Source: Bufo bufo (lineage: Eukaryota; Chordata; Amphibia; Anura; Bufonidae). Taken from it: a DNA stretch of 64,000 bases. A program made the translations under genes and the position numbers. The stretch spans positions 117,362,378 through 117,426,377 of the forward strand of contig NC_053397.1 in assembly GCF_905171765.1 (NCBI RefSeq), in the 5' to 3' direction. This document shows positions 1 through 9,840 of the stretch, piece after piece (the stretch's first letter is position 1; every line of letters starts with the position of its first letter). The notes beneath the pieces were generated by a model. The model worked only from the letters and a program-made list of their open reading frames with translations, did not search any database and had not been told where the DNA came from.

Positions 1-220
1 ATTTACCCACTCCATGTATTGCCCTCTAATTTCCAATAATAACAACCTGGTCATTGAGACTTGTAATTGTCTTTTTACTGTTATGATGTTTTGCAACATC
101 TGTTGTTAGGCTTTGTTCACATCTGCGCTAGTGACTTTCACTGTTCTGCTCTGAGCACAAGAATGAAAATCATGGTAATCCTGGTGCTGGATCTGGCACA
201 ATCACGCACATTTACATCAG

Positions 221-234
221 ATTGATCCTTTTGA
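221..234. repeat. Left target-site duplication of the Penelope-like element
   Basis: attgatccttttga, identical to 4215-4228. The element-derived inverted fragment starts at the next base. Confidence 0.75.
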
Positions 235-425
235 TGGAAAAACTATACTATCACTCAGACATACCTGATTAACACAATGATTGCCAGACCGTTGCTATCT
301 TAAATAAAATACAGTATAATTTGAGTATGTTGCAATATCATTTCTCAACCGTCTGTTGATAACAATACATGAGTTCCCTACGCATATTGAGGCCCTTCGG
401 AAACTGAGTATCTAATCTAAAGATC
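235..425 (-). repeat. Inverted copy of the Penelope element's 3' part
   Basis: The reverse complement of 235-425 matches 3440-3628 with few differences, covering the end of the endonuclease region and the start of the 3' UTR. The complete element follows in the direct orientation, so this is an extra inverted fragment and not a simple inversion of the 5' end. Confidence 0.85.
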
Positions 426-433
426 GATAAGGC

Positions 434-471
434 TGGTGAGCTGGAAATTGCAACTTTCTTACTTTACATTG
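434..471 (+). repeat. Terminal direct repeat of Penelope element, left
   Basis: A 38-bp sequence beginning tggtgagctggaaattgc is identical at 4181-4218. It marks the 5' edge of the direct copy and the 3' end of the element, as in the short pseudo-LTRs of this superfamily. Confidence 0.8.
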
Positions 472-574
472 TTACAGGACTTTTCCGTTGTACTCACCTG
501 TGTTGAAATTATAATACGGTTGCCGATATACAGGTATACAGGTGTAGCCCCACCCCGTTTCCACCCTTTGATGG

Positions 575-2798
575 CTCATTTATCCTCATCAGACCGCAGG
601 TCCAAAGCGGACCATGTGTTTTCTACCCAAGACCAAACCTCCCAAGAACGGCTACATATGCAAATCAAAATGCAAGAGCTGGAAAAACTCCTTATGCAAG
701 AAATGAGACTGTGGTGGGATTTTACCACACTCAATAAATATATGAAGTCCATGTTACCAAGGGGACTTTGAATCAAAAAAATTCCCACAACAGTTTTTTG
801 GGAATCATTTGTTTCTATCAGAATGTTCACTCCAGCTGATGGCACTCATAATTGAACAGGAGGGGGAGAAACTCGACTCAATACAACAGGAAATTGAAGC
901 TTGCTGTACCTGTCAGAATAAACATGAGGACATGCAGCAATTCCAAGAATTGCAGGATAAGACATCCAATACCTTGAAAAATATGGAGGTCAAACAAAAC
1001 AAATTCCAAAGGGATCTTTTTGACTATAATAATGATCAGATATATGAGTGGGGTAGGCGTGAGAATTTACCACACACCCTGAAATCTATATTAAAAAATA
1101 AAAAAACTGTCAAACAGGTCCCAGAGAAGGGCTGGGACAGCCCGCAGAGTGAGCTTCAATTCATCAGACCTGGAAGCCACAGAGGGTACAAGTGATTCCA
1201 AGGACTCCATTGATGATGCGGATAGAAATAAGGGGGAGCCTATGTCTCTACAGAATAAGCTCTCTTAGTCTAAAAAAAAATCCAGAAACAAACAAAGACA
1301 TGGGGGTACAACTCCAAAAACGGGCAAGAAGGGCAGGTAGAAAACACACTAAGAAAACCGCATACAATGTCGACCAGACATTGAAAGACATAGGACCCTG
1401 TTCACATGATGTCCCCATACATGACGTAATCAACTTATCGCAAAGGGCACTAATGGAGGACCAGCTGGATGTATTATCCCTTGGCTTGAACTTTGTACAA
1501 GGAATGGACTTTGACCTTTTTTCTACAATACTAGATGTTTAATAAATTTGTTCGCAATCTGACTCTGAGGAGACATTTCTCTGATAATTCTACATAGTCA
1601 TGTGATGACGAGGTTGATAATGAGAAACCCCGGGAGTCAGTTTGCAATGTTTTTACCGGTCTTTCCTTTGCAGAACAATGTTCACTGGTTTGCCTGGAGG
1701 GGTTACAAATAGAAAATCAAATGTTTGATGCTAAAGTGGATAGTCAGGAATTTAAAACCAGAAATGCTAGCTTTTATCCTGTGAAGTCACGGGTTCCTAG
1801 CATGGATACCTTTCAAGAAACATTAGAAAGGGAACTCACTGAGATCCACGCTCTCCAGGTTAATAAAAAATACAGGTATGAGAATCTCACTAGACGGCAG
1901 GACGAGGCTTTGAAACAGCTAAAGGAATGTTCAGACCTAGTAATCAAAATGGCGGACAAGGGGTGGTCCGTGGTAATCATGGACAAGGATGTTTATTTTG
2001 GGCAGATGATGGCCATGCTGTCTGATTCTTCCACATACAGAAGATAAGAGGGAAACCCTACTTATACATTTAAGAAGACTTATCTGTCCTTGTTAGACAA
2101 GAGCAGAGACAGAGGTTTCATTAACGACAAAGGAATATGATTTTCTGTGTGTGGAAAGTCCAGTCATCCCCATCATACATGCCCTTCCTAAGACACACAA
2201 AAAAGAGGTACCCCCCCTCTCCGCCCCATAGTGTCGGGTATTGGGTCGTTATTTGAAAGATTAGGGGAGTGGCTAGATGCCATTCTCCAACCCTTAGGAG
2301 ACTACCAGGTTTTGTCATGGACACATCATATGTTCTGAGGGCTTTCTAGGACAAATCCTGGAGTGAAAAGTATATTTGGCTTACCCTCGATGTGGTTTCC
2401 CTTTATCCCTCGATCCCGCATAACATAACCCTTTTGGCATTGGAATATCACCTGCACAGATATAGTTGCCGACAGATTTTGTGGACTATATAGTGGAGGT
2501 GACTACACTGCTCATGATTTCCAATTACTTCAGTTTTGACAACAGGTTTTATTTTACTGACAGCCACCATCCGATGCATACCCTCCGGTCTGTGCCGGTG
2601 GGTGAGTTTATCAGAGCACGTAGGAGTTGTAGCATGAAGGCTTCTTTCCAAAAAGAATGTCTGGTAATTCAGGACAGAATGAAAAGGAGGGGATACCCTA
2701 ACTGGATGCTGACTAGGGCCGCCCAGATAGTTAAGAAGAGGACTAGAACAGATCTTTTGTTCAAACCTTCAGGTAGAGGGTACCGAAATAAAAAGTGA
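575..2798 (+). pseudogene. Penelope-like polyprotein: N-terminal region and reverse transcriptase (decayed)
   Basis: A broken reading frame spread over several frames. The open stretches at 809-1195 and 1721-2047 give a charged, coiled-coil-like N-terminal region. Residues ADKG..VVIMDKD at about 1951-1992 match the conserved N-terminal RT block of Penelope elements. LPKTHK at about 2186-2203, followed by a PPL.....SG block, is the next RT motif. The stretch VPVGEFIRARRSC at about 2598-2636, then RGYP at 2689-2700, is the C-terminal thumb and linker signature of the family. Stops and frameshifts occur throughout, so no functional reverse transcriptase can be made. Confidence 0.8.
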
Positions 2799-3147
2799 GC
2801 AAATTTTAGTGACAAAACTACACTTGTCCTCAATTTTAGTAGCCAATTTACGGTGATCAAACAGGCTGTACAAAGATGTATCCCGATTTTATATGAGGAC
2901 CAATTCCTGTTTTACTGCGGGATGGCTGCTGGATTGTTTCAAGACGTCCTGGCAGCCTGGCCAATAAATTGTCTCCATCTTTACTTGTTTCTTCCACTGT
3001 TAAATCTAAACCCACCTGGCTTAGATATCAGGGTTTTACCAAGTGCGGGTGTCACACCTGCAAGTCCTGGAATTATGTACAACCTACTACAGTGTTTGCA
3101 AATTCTACACATACATAACAGTTTTCTATTAAGAGCTATATCATCTG

Positions 3148-3520
3148 CAACAGTGTAGGTGTTATTTATCTCATCAAGTGCACCAGTGCATGTTATGTAT
3201 GTGGGAAGTACCTGCAGACAATTTAAGGCCAGGCTGCGGGAGCATCTGAATTATGTTGCCAACTACTTGGCAACAGGTATCTCCAGTGTTGCTAGAGTCC
3301 CTTCATTAAAGAACATAATAGAAATGTGGCCAGCTTGAGTGCTTGTGCCATTGAGAGGGTTATTCTCCCCCCCCCCCCCCCCTACCCCCACCAGAGGGGG
3401 TGACATCAGGAATAAGATCCTATTGCAGGATGCCTTCTGGATCTTTAGATTAGATACTCTGTATCCGAAGCGCCTCAATATGCATAGGGAACTCATGTAT
3501 TGTTATCAATGGAAGGTTGA
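3148..3520 (+). pseudogene. GIY-YIG endonuclease domain of the Penelope-like element (decayed)
   Basis: The domain that nicks target DNA for Penelope retrotransposition. Starting at about 3151 one reads VIYLIKC. After a one-base frameshift near 3200 comes a VGST motif and then CRQFKARLREHL, the usual context of the catalytic Tyr and Arg. A degenerate HNRNVASL block follows (about 3313-3339), and the terminal LLQDAFWIFRLDTL block lies at about 3420-3462. A poly-C run of about 18 bases at 3367-3384 interrupts the domain and may be a slippage expansion. Confidence 0.8.
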
Positions 3521-4180
3521 AATGATATTGCAACATACTCAAATTATACTATATTTTATTTAAGATAGCAACGGACTGGCAATCATTGTGTTAATCAGGT
3601 ATGTCTGAGTGATGGGATAGTTTTTCCATTCTAAGCCATTATACATGCAGAGGGTGGATTTAACCATTATGACACTGGATTCGGAATGTGTTCACACTGA
3701 CTACCGCTAAGTTTTTTTCCCTTTCTGCAGGATTGGTTTTGTTTTTAATTATTCCTCCGCTTATAAATTGCTCAGGTAATAATCCAGGTATTACAAGGAG
3801 TTGCGGCAGGAATATTTTAATTTCATTATGTGTTTTACAGGCTGGAAATAGCAGTGTTTGTGACATATGGTGATGGGTGTATTGTTTGTGGAAGGCTCAC
3901 CCCCGGGAGGAGTTTGGTCCTTCCTACCCACCCCCATGATTGAGGGTGGGGTCTTTTTTACCCCGGGGTACAAGCACTCCACCAGGTTATAATTAAGAAC
4001 TGAACAGTTCGAAGCATGTTAACCAGCCACGGTGGTGGGTGAGGTGCACACTGGCTGTATCCATATTATGAATCTGAATAAAGACAAAGCAACCCTTTCG
4101 AAACTTTGGATGCTGGAACTCTTTTCTTCCGTGTGTTACATAGAGGACTGGTCCGGTCTTGTTTTGTGCATCCTCATTTA

Positions 4181-4218
4181 TGGTGAGCTGGAAATTGCAA
4201 CTTTCTTACTTTACATTG
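4181..4218 (+). repeat. Terminal direct repeat of Penelope element, right
   Basis: The same 38 bp as 434-471, at the extreme 3' end of the element and running into the target-site duplication. Confidence 0.8.
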
Positions 4219-4228
4219 ATCCTTTTGA
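4215..4228. repeat. Right target-site duplication of the Penelope-like element
   Basis: Identical 14-bp copy of 221-234. It overlaps by four bases the end of the element's terminal direct repeat (4181-4218). Confidence 0.75.
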
Positions 4229-4507
4229 CTATGATGAGATCTGATGGGTTTCCATCATAGAGCCTGGCATGCTGCAAAAATGTGTCCAATATTTGGGACC
4301 TGATCTGCAGTGGATACCCTTAACGCAGTTGTGATCAAAGCCTTATGTGTTGAGGCGGAGCTAAGAAAGGCATGTGAGCGGACACACGGCTGCTGAGCTC
4401 CTCTGCATCATCGGCTAATACATCCTGATGGCGGGCAAATATCACGCTCCAGCAGCTCTACACCTACCTCTGGGCCACTAATAACCTCTCCGGGGCACAG
4501 CGGGGCC

Positions 4508-4787
4508 GTGAAGCCGAAAAAAGACACAAAAAGCGGGGAGAGAGAAATCCAAGATGGCGGAGCGGCAACTCCAGGCCGGCAGGGCCGCATGGCGGAGGTG
4601 CAGAGAGACACTGCGGCGAGGCTGGAAAAGTATGCCAGGACGCCGATGGCTCAGAGTACCAGAGGAATGAACAAAAGGCAAGTGCAACTGCCAGAGGAAG
4701 CGCTGGCAGACTCTGAGACTGAGAGAGATGATGCTGCAGGGGTACACATTACCAAAGCTAACAGATATTGCGCCCTGCAGGCAGAAG
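4508..4787 (+). pseudogene. L1 ORF1, N-terminal part
   Basis: Reading from ATG 4508, the protein is rich in Lys, Glu and Arg and runs to the point where another element is inserted (about 4788). Its start after a GC-rich stretch containing the phrase 'ccaagatggcgg' is typical for an L1 5' UTR/ORF1 junction. ORF1 protein is the RNA-binding chaperone of the L1 ribonucleoprotein particle. The rest of ORF1 lies at 6830-7588. Confidence 0.6.
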
Positions 4788-4895
4788 ATGTATAAATATA
4801 TCAGGGATCAGTACAGAGATCTTTCCCATCATCTATTTATCCCCAGGACTGTAACTGTAAACGTCTGGAGGAAAGAAGGTTTGTACACAAACATA

Positions 4896-6477
4896 CACTG
4901 CTCAAAAAAATAAAGGGAACACAAAAATAACACATCCTAGATCTGAGTTAATTAAATATTCTTCTGAAATACTTTGTTCTTTACATAGTTGAATGTGCTG
5001 ACAACAAAATCACACAAAAATTTAAAAATGGAAATCTAATTTTTCAACCCATGGAGGTCTGGATTTGGAGTCACACTCAAAATTTAAGTGGAAAAACACA
5101 CTACAGGCTGATCCAACTTAGATGTAATGTCCTGAAACAAGTCAAAATGAGGCTCAGTAGTGTGTGTGGCCTCCACGTGCCTGTATGACCTCCCTACAAC
5201 GCCTGTGCATGCTCCTGATGAGGTGGCAGACAGTCTCCTGAGGGATCTCCTCCCAGACCTGGACTAAAGCATCTGCCAACTCCTGGACAATCTGTGGTGC
5301 AACGTGACGTTGGTGGATAGAGCGAGACATGATGTCCCAGATGTGCTCAATTGGATTCAGGTCTGGGGAACGGGCGGGCCAGTCCATAGCATCAATGCCT
5401 TCATCTTGCAGGAACTGCTGACACACTCCAGCCACATGAGGTCTAGCATTGTCTTGCATTAGGAGGAACCCAGGGCCAACCGCACCAGCATATGGTCTCA
5501 CAAGGGGTCTGAGGATCTCATCTCGGTACCTACTGGCAGTCAGGCTACCTCTGGCGAGCACATGGAGGGCTGTGCGGCCCTCCAAAGAAATGCCACCTCA
5601 CACCATTACTGACCCAATGCCAAACCGGTCATGCTGCAGGATGTTGCAGGCAGCAGAACGTTCTCCACGGCGTCTCAAGACTCTGTCACGTCTGTCACAT
5701 GTGCTCAGTGTGAACCTGCTTTAATCTGTGAAGAGCACAGGGCGCCAGTGGCGAATTTGCCAATCTTGGTCTTCTTTGGCAAATGCCAAACGTCCTGCAC
5801 GGTGTTGGGCTGTAAGCACAACCCCCCACCTGTGGACGTCGGGCCCTCATATCACCCTCATGGAGTCTGTTTCTGACCGTTTGAGCAGACACATGCACAT
5901 TTGTGGCCTGCTGGAGGTCATTTTGCAGGGCTCTGGCAGTGCTCCTCCTGTTCCTCCTTGCACAAAGGCGGAGGTAGCGGTCCTGCTGCTGGGTTGTTGC
6001 CCTCCTACGGCCTCCTCCATGTCTCCTGATGTACTGGCCTGTCTCCTGGTAGCGCCTCCATGCTCTGGACACTATGCTGACACACACAGCAAACCTTCTT
6101 GCCACAGCTCGCATTGGTGTGCCATCCTGGATAAGCTGCACTACCTGAGCCACTTGTGTGGGTTGTAGACTCCGTCTCATGCTACCACTAGAGTGAAAGC
6201 ACCGCCAGCATTTAAAAGTGACCAAAACATCAGCCAAGAAGCATAGGAACTGAGAAGTGGTCTGTCGTCACCACCTGCAGAACCACTCCTTTATTGGGGG
6301 TGTCTTGCTAATTGCCTATAATTTCCACCTGTTGTCTATCCCATTTGCACAACAGCATGTGAAATTGATTGTCACTCAGTGTTGCTTCCGAAGTGGACAG
6401 TTTGATTATACAGAAGTGTGATTGACTTAGAGTTACATTGTGTTGTTTAAGTGTTCCCTTTATTTTTTTGAGCGGCG
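4896..6477 (-). mobile_element. Tc1-like transposon, family A, copy 1
   Basis: A 1582-bp element flanked by TA (4894-4895 and 6478-6479). The terminal inverted repeats contain gctcaaaaaaataaaggg followed by aacac. It carries a broken DD34E transposase on the minus strand. A second copy of the same family is at 22606-24197 in the opposite orientation. It is inserted in a LINE tail that is itself inserted in L1 ORF1. Confidence 0.92.
5154..6180 (-). pseudogene. Tc1-family A transposase, copy 1 (broken)
   Basis: A cut-and-paste DDE transposase. The start MRRSLQPTQ at 6180 is preferred over the upstream in-frame ATG at 6237, because the family starts just before the helix-turn-helix. The N-terminal paired-like HTH region is readable (MRAVARRF, then RRYQETG), and the frame holds to about 5825. 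There a run of six C on the plus strand (5822-5827, six G in the gene) shifts the frame. In the other frame the first catalytic Asp is present, but the next codon (Glu in the usual DES motif) is TAA, and a Trp before GGISLEGR is TGA. The second Asp (QDNARPHV) and the Glu (SPDLNPIEHIWD) are intact. The stop is at 5154. Confidence 0.9.
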
Positions 6478-6829
6478 TAGAAAAGGATTCTTTACGGTAA
6501 GAGCAGTGAGACTATGGAACACTCTGCCTGAGGAGGTGGTGATGGTGAGTACAATAAAGGAATTCAAGAGGGGCCTGGATGTATTTCTGGAGCGTAATAA
6601 TATTACAGGCTATAGCTACTAGAGAGGGGTCATGGTTCCAGGGAGTTATTCTGATTGCCTGATTGGAGTCGGGAAGGAATTTTTTATTCCCCTAAAGTGG
6701 GGAAAATTGGCTTCTACCTCAGTTTTTTTTTTTGCCTTCCTCTGGATCAACTTGCAGGATGACAGGCCGAACTGGATGGACAAATGTCTTTTTTCGGCCT
6801 TATGTACTATGTTACTATGTTACATTGAA

Positions 6830-7588
6830 ACAGGGGGCGCAGGACTCTGATTCTGATGAACCAACCCTGAAAGATGTTATGCACACCATCTCTGAATACC
6901 CTCACTGTACAAGTGGGAGCCATAAAAGAGGCTGTTACTATAGTTCGCCATGACCTGAAAAAACTGTCAGAACGCATCTCAGCTCTGGAGGAGCGGATGG
7001 GAGCAGTTGAAGATGCCATACCGCTCATGAAACGAGATTTTAAGGAATACGCGCGGAGTCTAGACGTTATTGCGGCTAAACAAGATGACCTAGAAAACCG
7101 GTCACACCGTAACAATATCAGATTGGTAGAAGTGGCTAAAAAAACTGAGGGGGCTAATCCTACAGATTTATTCTAGACCTGGTTAAAAGAAAAGTTTGGG
7201 GAGGTGGCGCTGACACCACTATTTGCAGTAGAAAGCGCCCATAGGGTTCCGACTCGCCCATTACCCTCGGGCGCACCCCCAAGACCAGTATTAATGAAAA
7301 TACTACACTACAAAGTCCGGGATATTCTCCAGAGAAATGCCAGATCTTACCATTAATGGACAGAAGGTGGCACTCTTCCCAGATTTCTACCAGGAAGTAC
7401 AAAAAAGAAGAGCAAAATTCCTGGACATTAAATGTCGCCTTAGGGCGTTAAATATATTCTACTCTATGATGTATCCAGCCAAGTTGAGGATAGTCGCATT
7501 GGGAAATACAACATTCCATGATGATCCGAAAGAGGCGCTGAAATGGTTGGATCGACATGAATGGCAGCTGGCGAAAGGCAAAAGCTGA
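6830..7588 (+). pseudogene. L1 ORF1, coiled coil, RRM and C-terminal domain
   Basis: From about 6850 the frame gives DSDEPTLKDVMHTI. A heptad-rich coiled coil follows (VGAIKEAV...LSERISALEERMG), then DLENRSHRNNIRLVEV, which is the entry into the RRM-like domain of L1 ORF1p. After an in-frame stop near 7175 and a frameshift near 7340 the frame continues in MPDLTINGQKVALFPDFY (from 7337) with the C-terminal domain RRAKFLDIKCRLRA...YPAKLRIV and F..DPKEALKWLD, ending at 7588. These are the standard ORF1p C-terminal landmarks. It trimerises and binds L1 RNA in functional relatives. This copy is dead. Confidence 0.85.
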
Positions 7589-8087
7589 AGTCATCCGAGA
7601 TGATAAAGAACATGCTCACACGTTGATCTAATCTCTGCAAACAGTATGGCGTTGTGTGTGTATGTGAGCACAATTGGAGGGTATTAATGCTAGGTTGCGG
7701 CATAACAGTTGTTAGAAGTTGAGAATGTGCAATAGAGGGTTTAACAGGTAGCAGCAGCTCGCCATTATCAGTATGTGAAAAGATGCAGAGGGAGCAGGTA
7801 GACCTTTAAAAGTATTGGGAGGTTTTATAACACATAAGTAAGTTAAGTGTTAACAAGTTTTATGGTTAGCCAACCCATTTATACCATCTTGTGTTAACAA
7901 AGGTTAATTACTTATCAGTGCTAGACCTCAACAACAGGTGTTGTTTTATCCCACGGGCCAGTCAAACGGTGTTTTAGTGGGGACTTGTTGAGGAGGTTGG
8001 AGCACTATAATTGTCTTCTTAAAGGCAAAATTGTTAAGGGGAAGTTATACCTTATCTGTTCAGATACTGCAACCATGGTAGCTCAGA
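7589..8087 (+). other. L1 inter-ORF segment, no gene seen
   Basis: Follows the ORF1 stop. I see no reading frame or RNA gene. It is probably the L1 spacer between ORF1 and ORF2. The start of ORF2 and the N-terminal half of its endonuclease should follow but are missing, replaced by the composite element at 8088-9312. Confidence 0.5.
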
Positions 8088-8767
8088 CTAACGCCTCATG
8101 CACATGACCGTTGTGTGCATCCGTGTCCGTTGTTCCGTTTGACTTTCAATGGGTCCGTTGAAAACTCGGAAAATGCACCGTTGTTAATCCGCGTCCGTGA
8201 TCCGTGTTTCCTGTCCGTCCAAAAAATATGACCTGTCCTATTTTTTTGACTGACAACGGTTCACGGACCCATTCAAGTCAATGGGTCAGTGAAAAAACAC
8301 GGATGCACACAAGATTGTCATCTGCATCCGTGATCCGTGTCCGTAGGCTACTTTCACACAGACTGATTGCAGATCCGTCTGCATAAAAGCTTTTTCAGAG
8401 CTGAGTTTTCACTTTGTGAAAACTCAGATCCGACAGTATATTCTAACACAGAGGCGTTCCCATAGTGATGGGGACGCTTCAAGTTAGAATATACTAAGAA
8501 CTGTGTACATGACTGCTGCCTGGCAGCACCCGATCTCTTACAGGGGGCTGTGATCCGCACAATTAACCTGAGGGGTTAATTGTGCGTATCATAGCCCCCT
8601 GTAAGAGATCAGGTGCTGCCAGGCAGGAGGGGACAAACCCCCCCCTCCCTCCCTCCCCAGTTTTAAATTCATTGGTGGCCAGTGCGGCCCCCCTCCCTCC
8701 CCTGTATTACATTCATTGGTGGCCAGTGCGGCCTCCCCTCTCCCCCCCTCCTAATTAAAATCCCCCC

Positions 8768-9005
8768 CATATACTATGGCCCCAGTTGTGCCCCCATCTT
8801 TATATTGTGGCCCCAGTTGTGCCCTCATACATATACTATGACCCCAGATGTGTCCCTATACATATATTATGGCCCCAGTTGTGCCCCCATACATATATTA
8901 CGGTCCAAGTTGTGCCCCAATACATATACGATGGCCCCAGTTGTGCCCCCATAGATATATTATGGCCCCAGTTGTGCCCCCATAGATATATTATGGCCCC
9001 AGTTG
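8768..9005 (+). repeat. 30-bp minisatellite
   Basis: About eight copies of a unit near tatggccccagttgtgcccc followed by catacatata, with small changes between copies. It lies inside the composite element. Confidence 0.9.
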
Positions 9006-9135
9006 GTGGCAGCGGAGAGTTCCGATCGGAGTCCCAGTTTAATCGCTGGGGCTCCGATCGGTAACCATGGCAACCAGGACGCTACTGCAGTCCTGGCTGC
9101 CATGGTTACTTAGCAATTTTAGAAGCTTTATACTT

Positions 9136-9265
9136 ACCTTGCTGTCTGTGGCCGGCCGGGCGCTCCTACTACTGGTAAGTGAAAGGTCTGTGCGGGGCAT
9201 TGCTTATAGCACAGACCTGTCACTTACCAGTAGGAGGAGCGCCCGGCCGGTCACAGACAGCGCAG
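9136..9265. repeat. Long near-perfect hairpin
   Basis: Arms of about 55 bp (about 9140-9196 and 9207-9263) containing gccggccgggcgctcctact and its reverse complement, with a short spacer. Such foldbacks are common inside MITEs. Confidence 0.85.
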
Positions 9266-9315
9266 GTTATCTATTCCAGTTATAGTTATCCAGTTGTTAT
9301 AGTTCCAGTTATCTA

Positions 9316-9735
9316 CCGGACGTTCCAGTTATATTATTGGGAGATTTCAATACTGTAATAAATGCTGATATAGACAGAATGAGTGTGAGTTCACAATCCA
9401 CTGGGGGCGGAGTTACTCCATTTGGTAAATTAATCCAAGAGGTCTCCATGCTAGATTACTGGAGGATGAAACATCCACAAACAAAACAATACTCATGCTA
9501 CTCTAACACTTATGGCTCTCTGTCAAGGATTGATCTGATACTGGGTAATGAGAGCATGGGGCACTTTGTCCAAAAGGTGGAGTATTTAACACGCAGGATC
9601 TCTGATCATTCTCCAGTAATGGCCACGGCTGACTTTCTATCTTCCCAACAAAAGGGCAATAAGATATGGAAATTCAACCCATACTGGTTGCATATACTTC
9701 CAGATATTGGTGGAATTGGGGAGAAATTAAAATAA
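9316..9735 (+). pseudogene. L1 ORF2 endonuclease domain, C-terminal half
   Basis: An APE-type endonuclease that nicks target DNA for L1 insertion. The readable motifs are LLGDFNTVI (from about 9336), then YGSLSRIDLIL (about 9513-9545), and RISDHSPV (about 9597-9620, with the catalytic Asp-His). The N-terminal half is absent because the composite element at 8088-9312 precedes it directly. The frame breaks after 9735. Confidence 0.85.
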
Positions 9736-9840
9736 TTTTTTATACTTAATAATCCATCAGCCCCCAAATTGATAGTATGGGATACGATGAAAGCTTTCTT
9801 AAGAGGATTATTGATAGCTGACATAATTATATTTTTTTAA

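Larger units (their letters stand above)
221..4228 (+). mobile_element. Penelope-like retroelement with target-site duplication
   Basis: A retroelement of the Penelope superfamily in the plus orientation. It is bounded by the 14-bp direct repeat attgatccttttga (221-234 and 4215-4228), which I read as the target-site duplication. From left to right it has an inverted piece of its own 3' part (235-425), a 38-bp direct repeat (434-471, again at 4181-4218), a decayed N-terminal and reverse transcriptase region, a GIY-YIG endonuclease region, and a non-coding 3' tail of about 600 bp. Terminal direct repeats and inverted partial copies next to the 5' end are known for Penelope-like elements. Many stops and frameshifts make it non-functional. 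Confidence 0.85.
4788..6823 (+). mobile_element. 3' end of another non-LTR retrotransposon, split by a Tc1
   Basis: The flanks of the Tc1 at 4896-6477 join into one sequence. Left of it (4788-4895) and right of it (6478-6622) a frame reads ...FFTVRAVRLWNTLPEEVV..., then FKRGLDVFL and a stop. This is the usual C-terminal tail of CR1/L2/RTE-like LINE proteins. A 3' UTR of about 200 bp with a T-run at 6724-6733 follows, ending in a short tandem of 'tatgttac' (about 6808-6823), which resembles the microsatellite-like tails of such LINEs. It sits inside L1 ORF1. Confidence 0.6.
8088..9312. mobile_element. Hairpin-rich composite non-autonomous DNA element(s)
   Basis: Non-coding and built from modules: a (c)ctcatgcacatgaccg end at 8091 with many 'tccgtg' words, an inner start ggctactttcacac at 8347 (the terminus of a Harbinger-type MITE, compare 38989), a hairpin with arms 8517-8568 and 8574-8626, poly-C stretches, a 30-bp minisatellite, and three further hairpins (9021-9060, 9062-9108, 9136-9265). 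The hairpins at 9021 and 9062 recur in the hAT MITEs at 10866 and 30353. I could not find a clean pair of outer ends, so it may be several nested pieces. It occupies the place of the first part of L1 ORF2. Confidence 0.6.

Noticed and set aside
5449..6168. Plus-strand open frames across Tc1 copy 1 (also 22966-23643 minus in copy 2)
   Set aside because: They are antisense to the transposase. Similar antisense frames in both copies only reflect shared sequence.
8682..9064. Repetitive open frames with Pro/Tyr/Ile repeats
   Set aside because: Translations of the 30-bp minisatellite, open because 30 is divisible by three.
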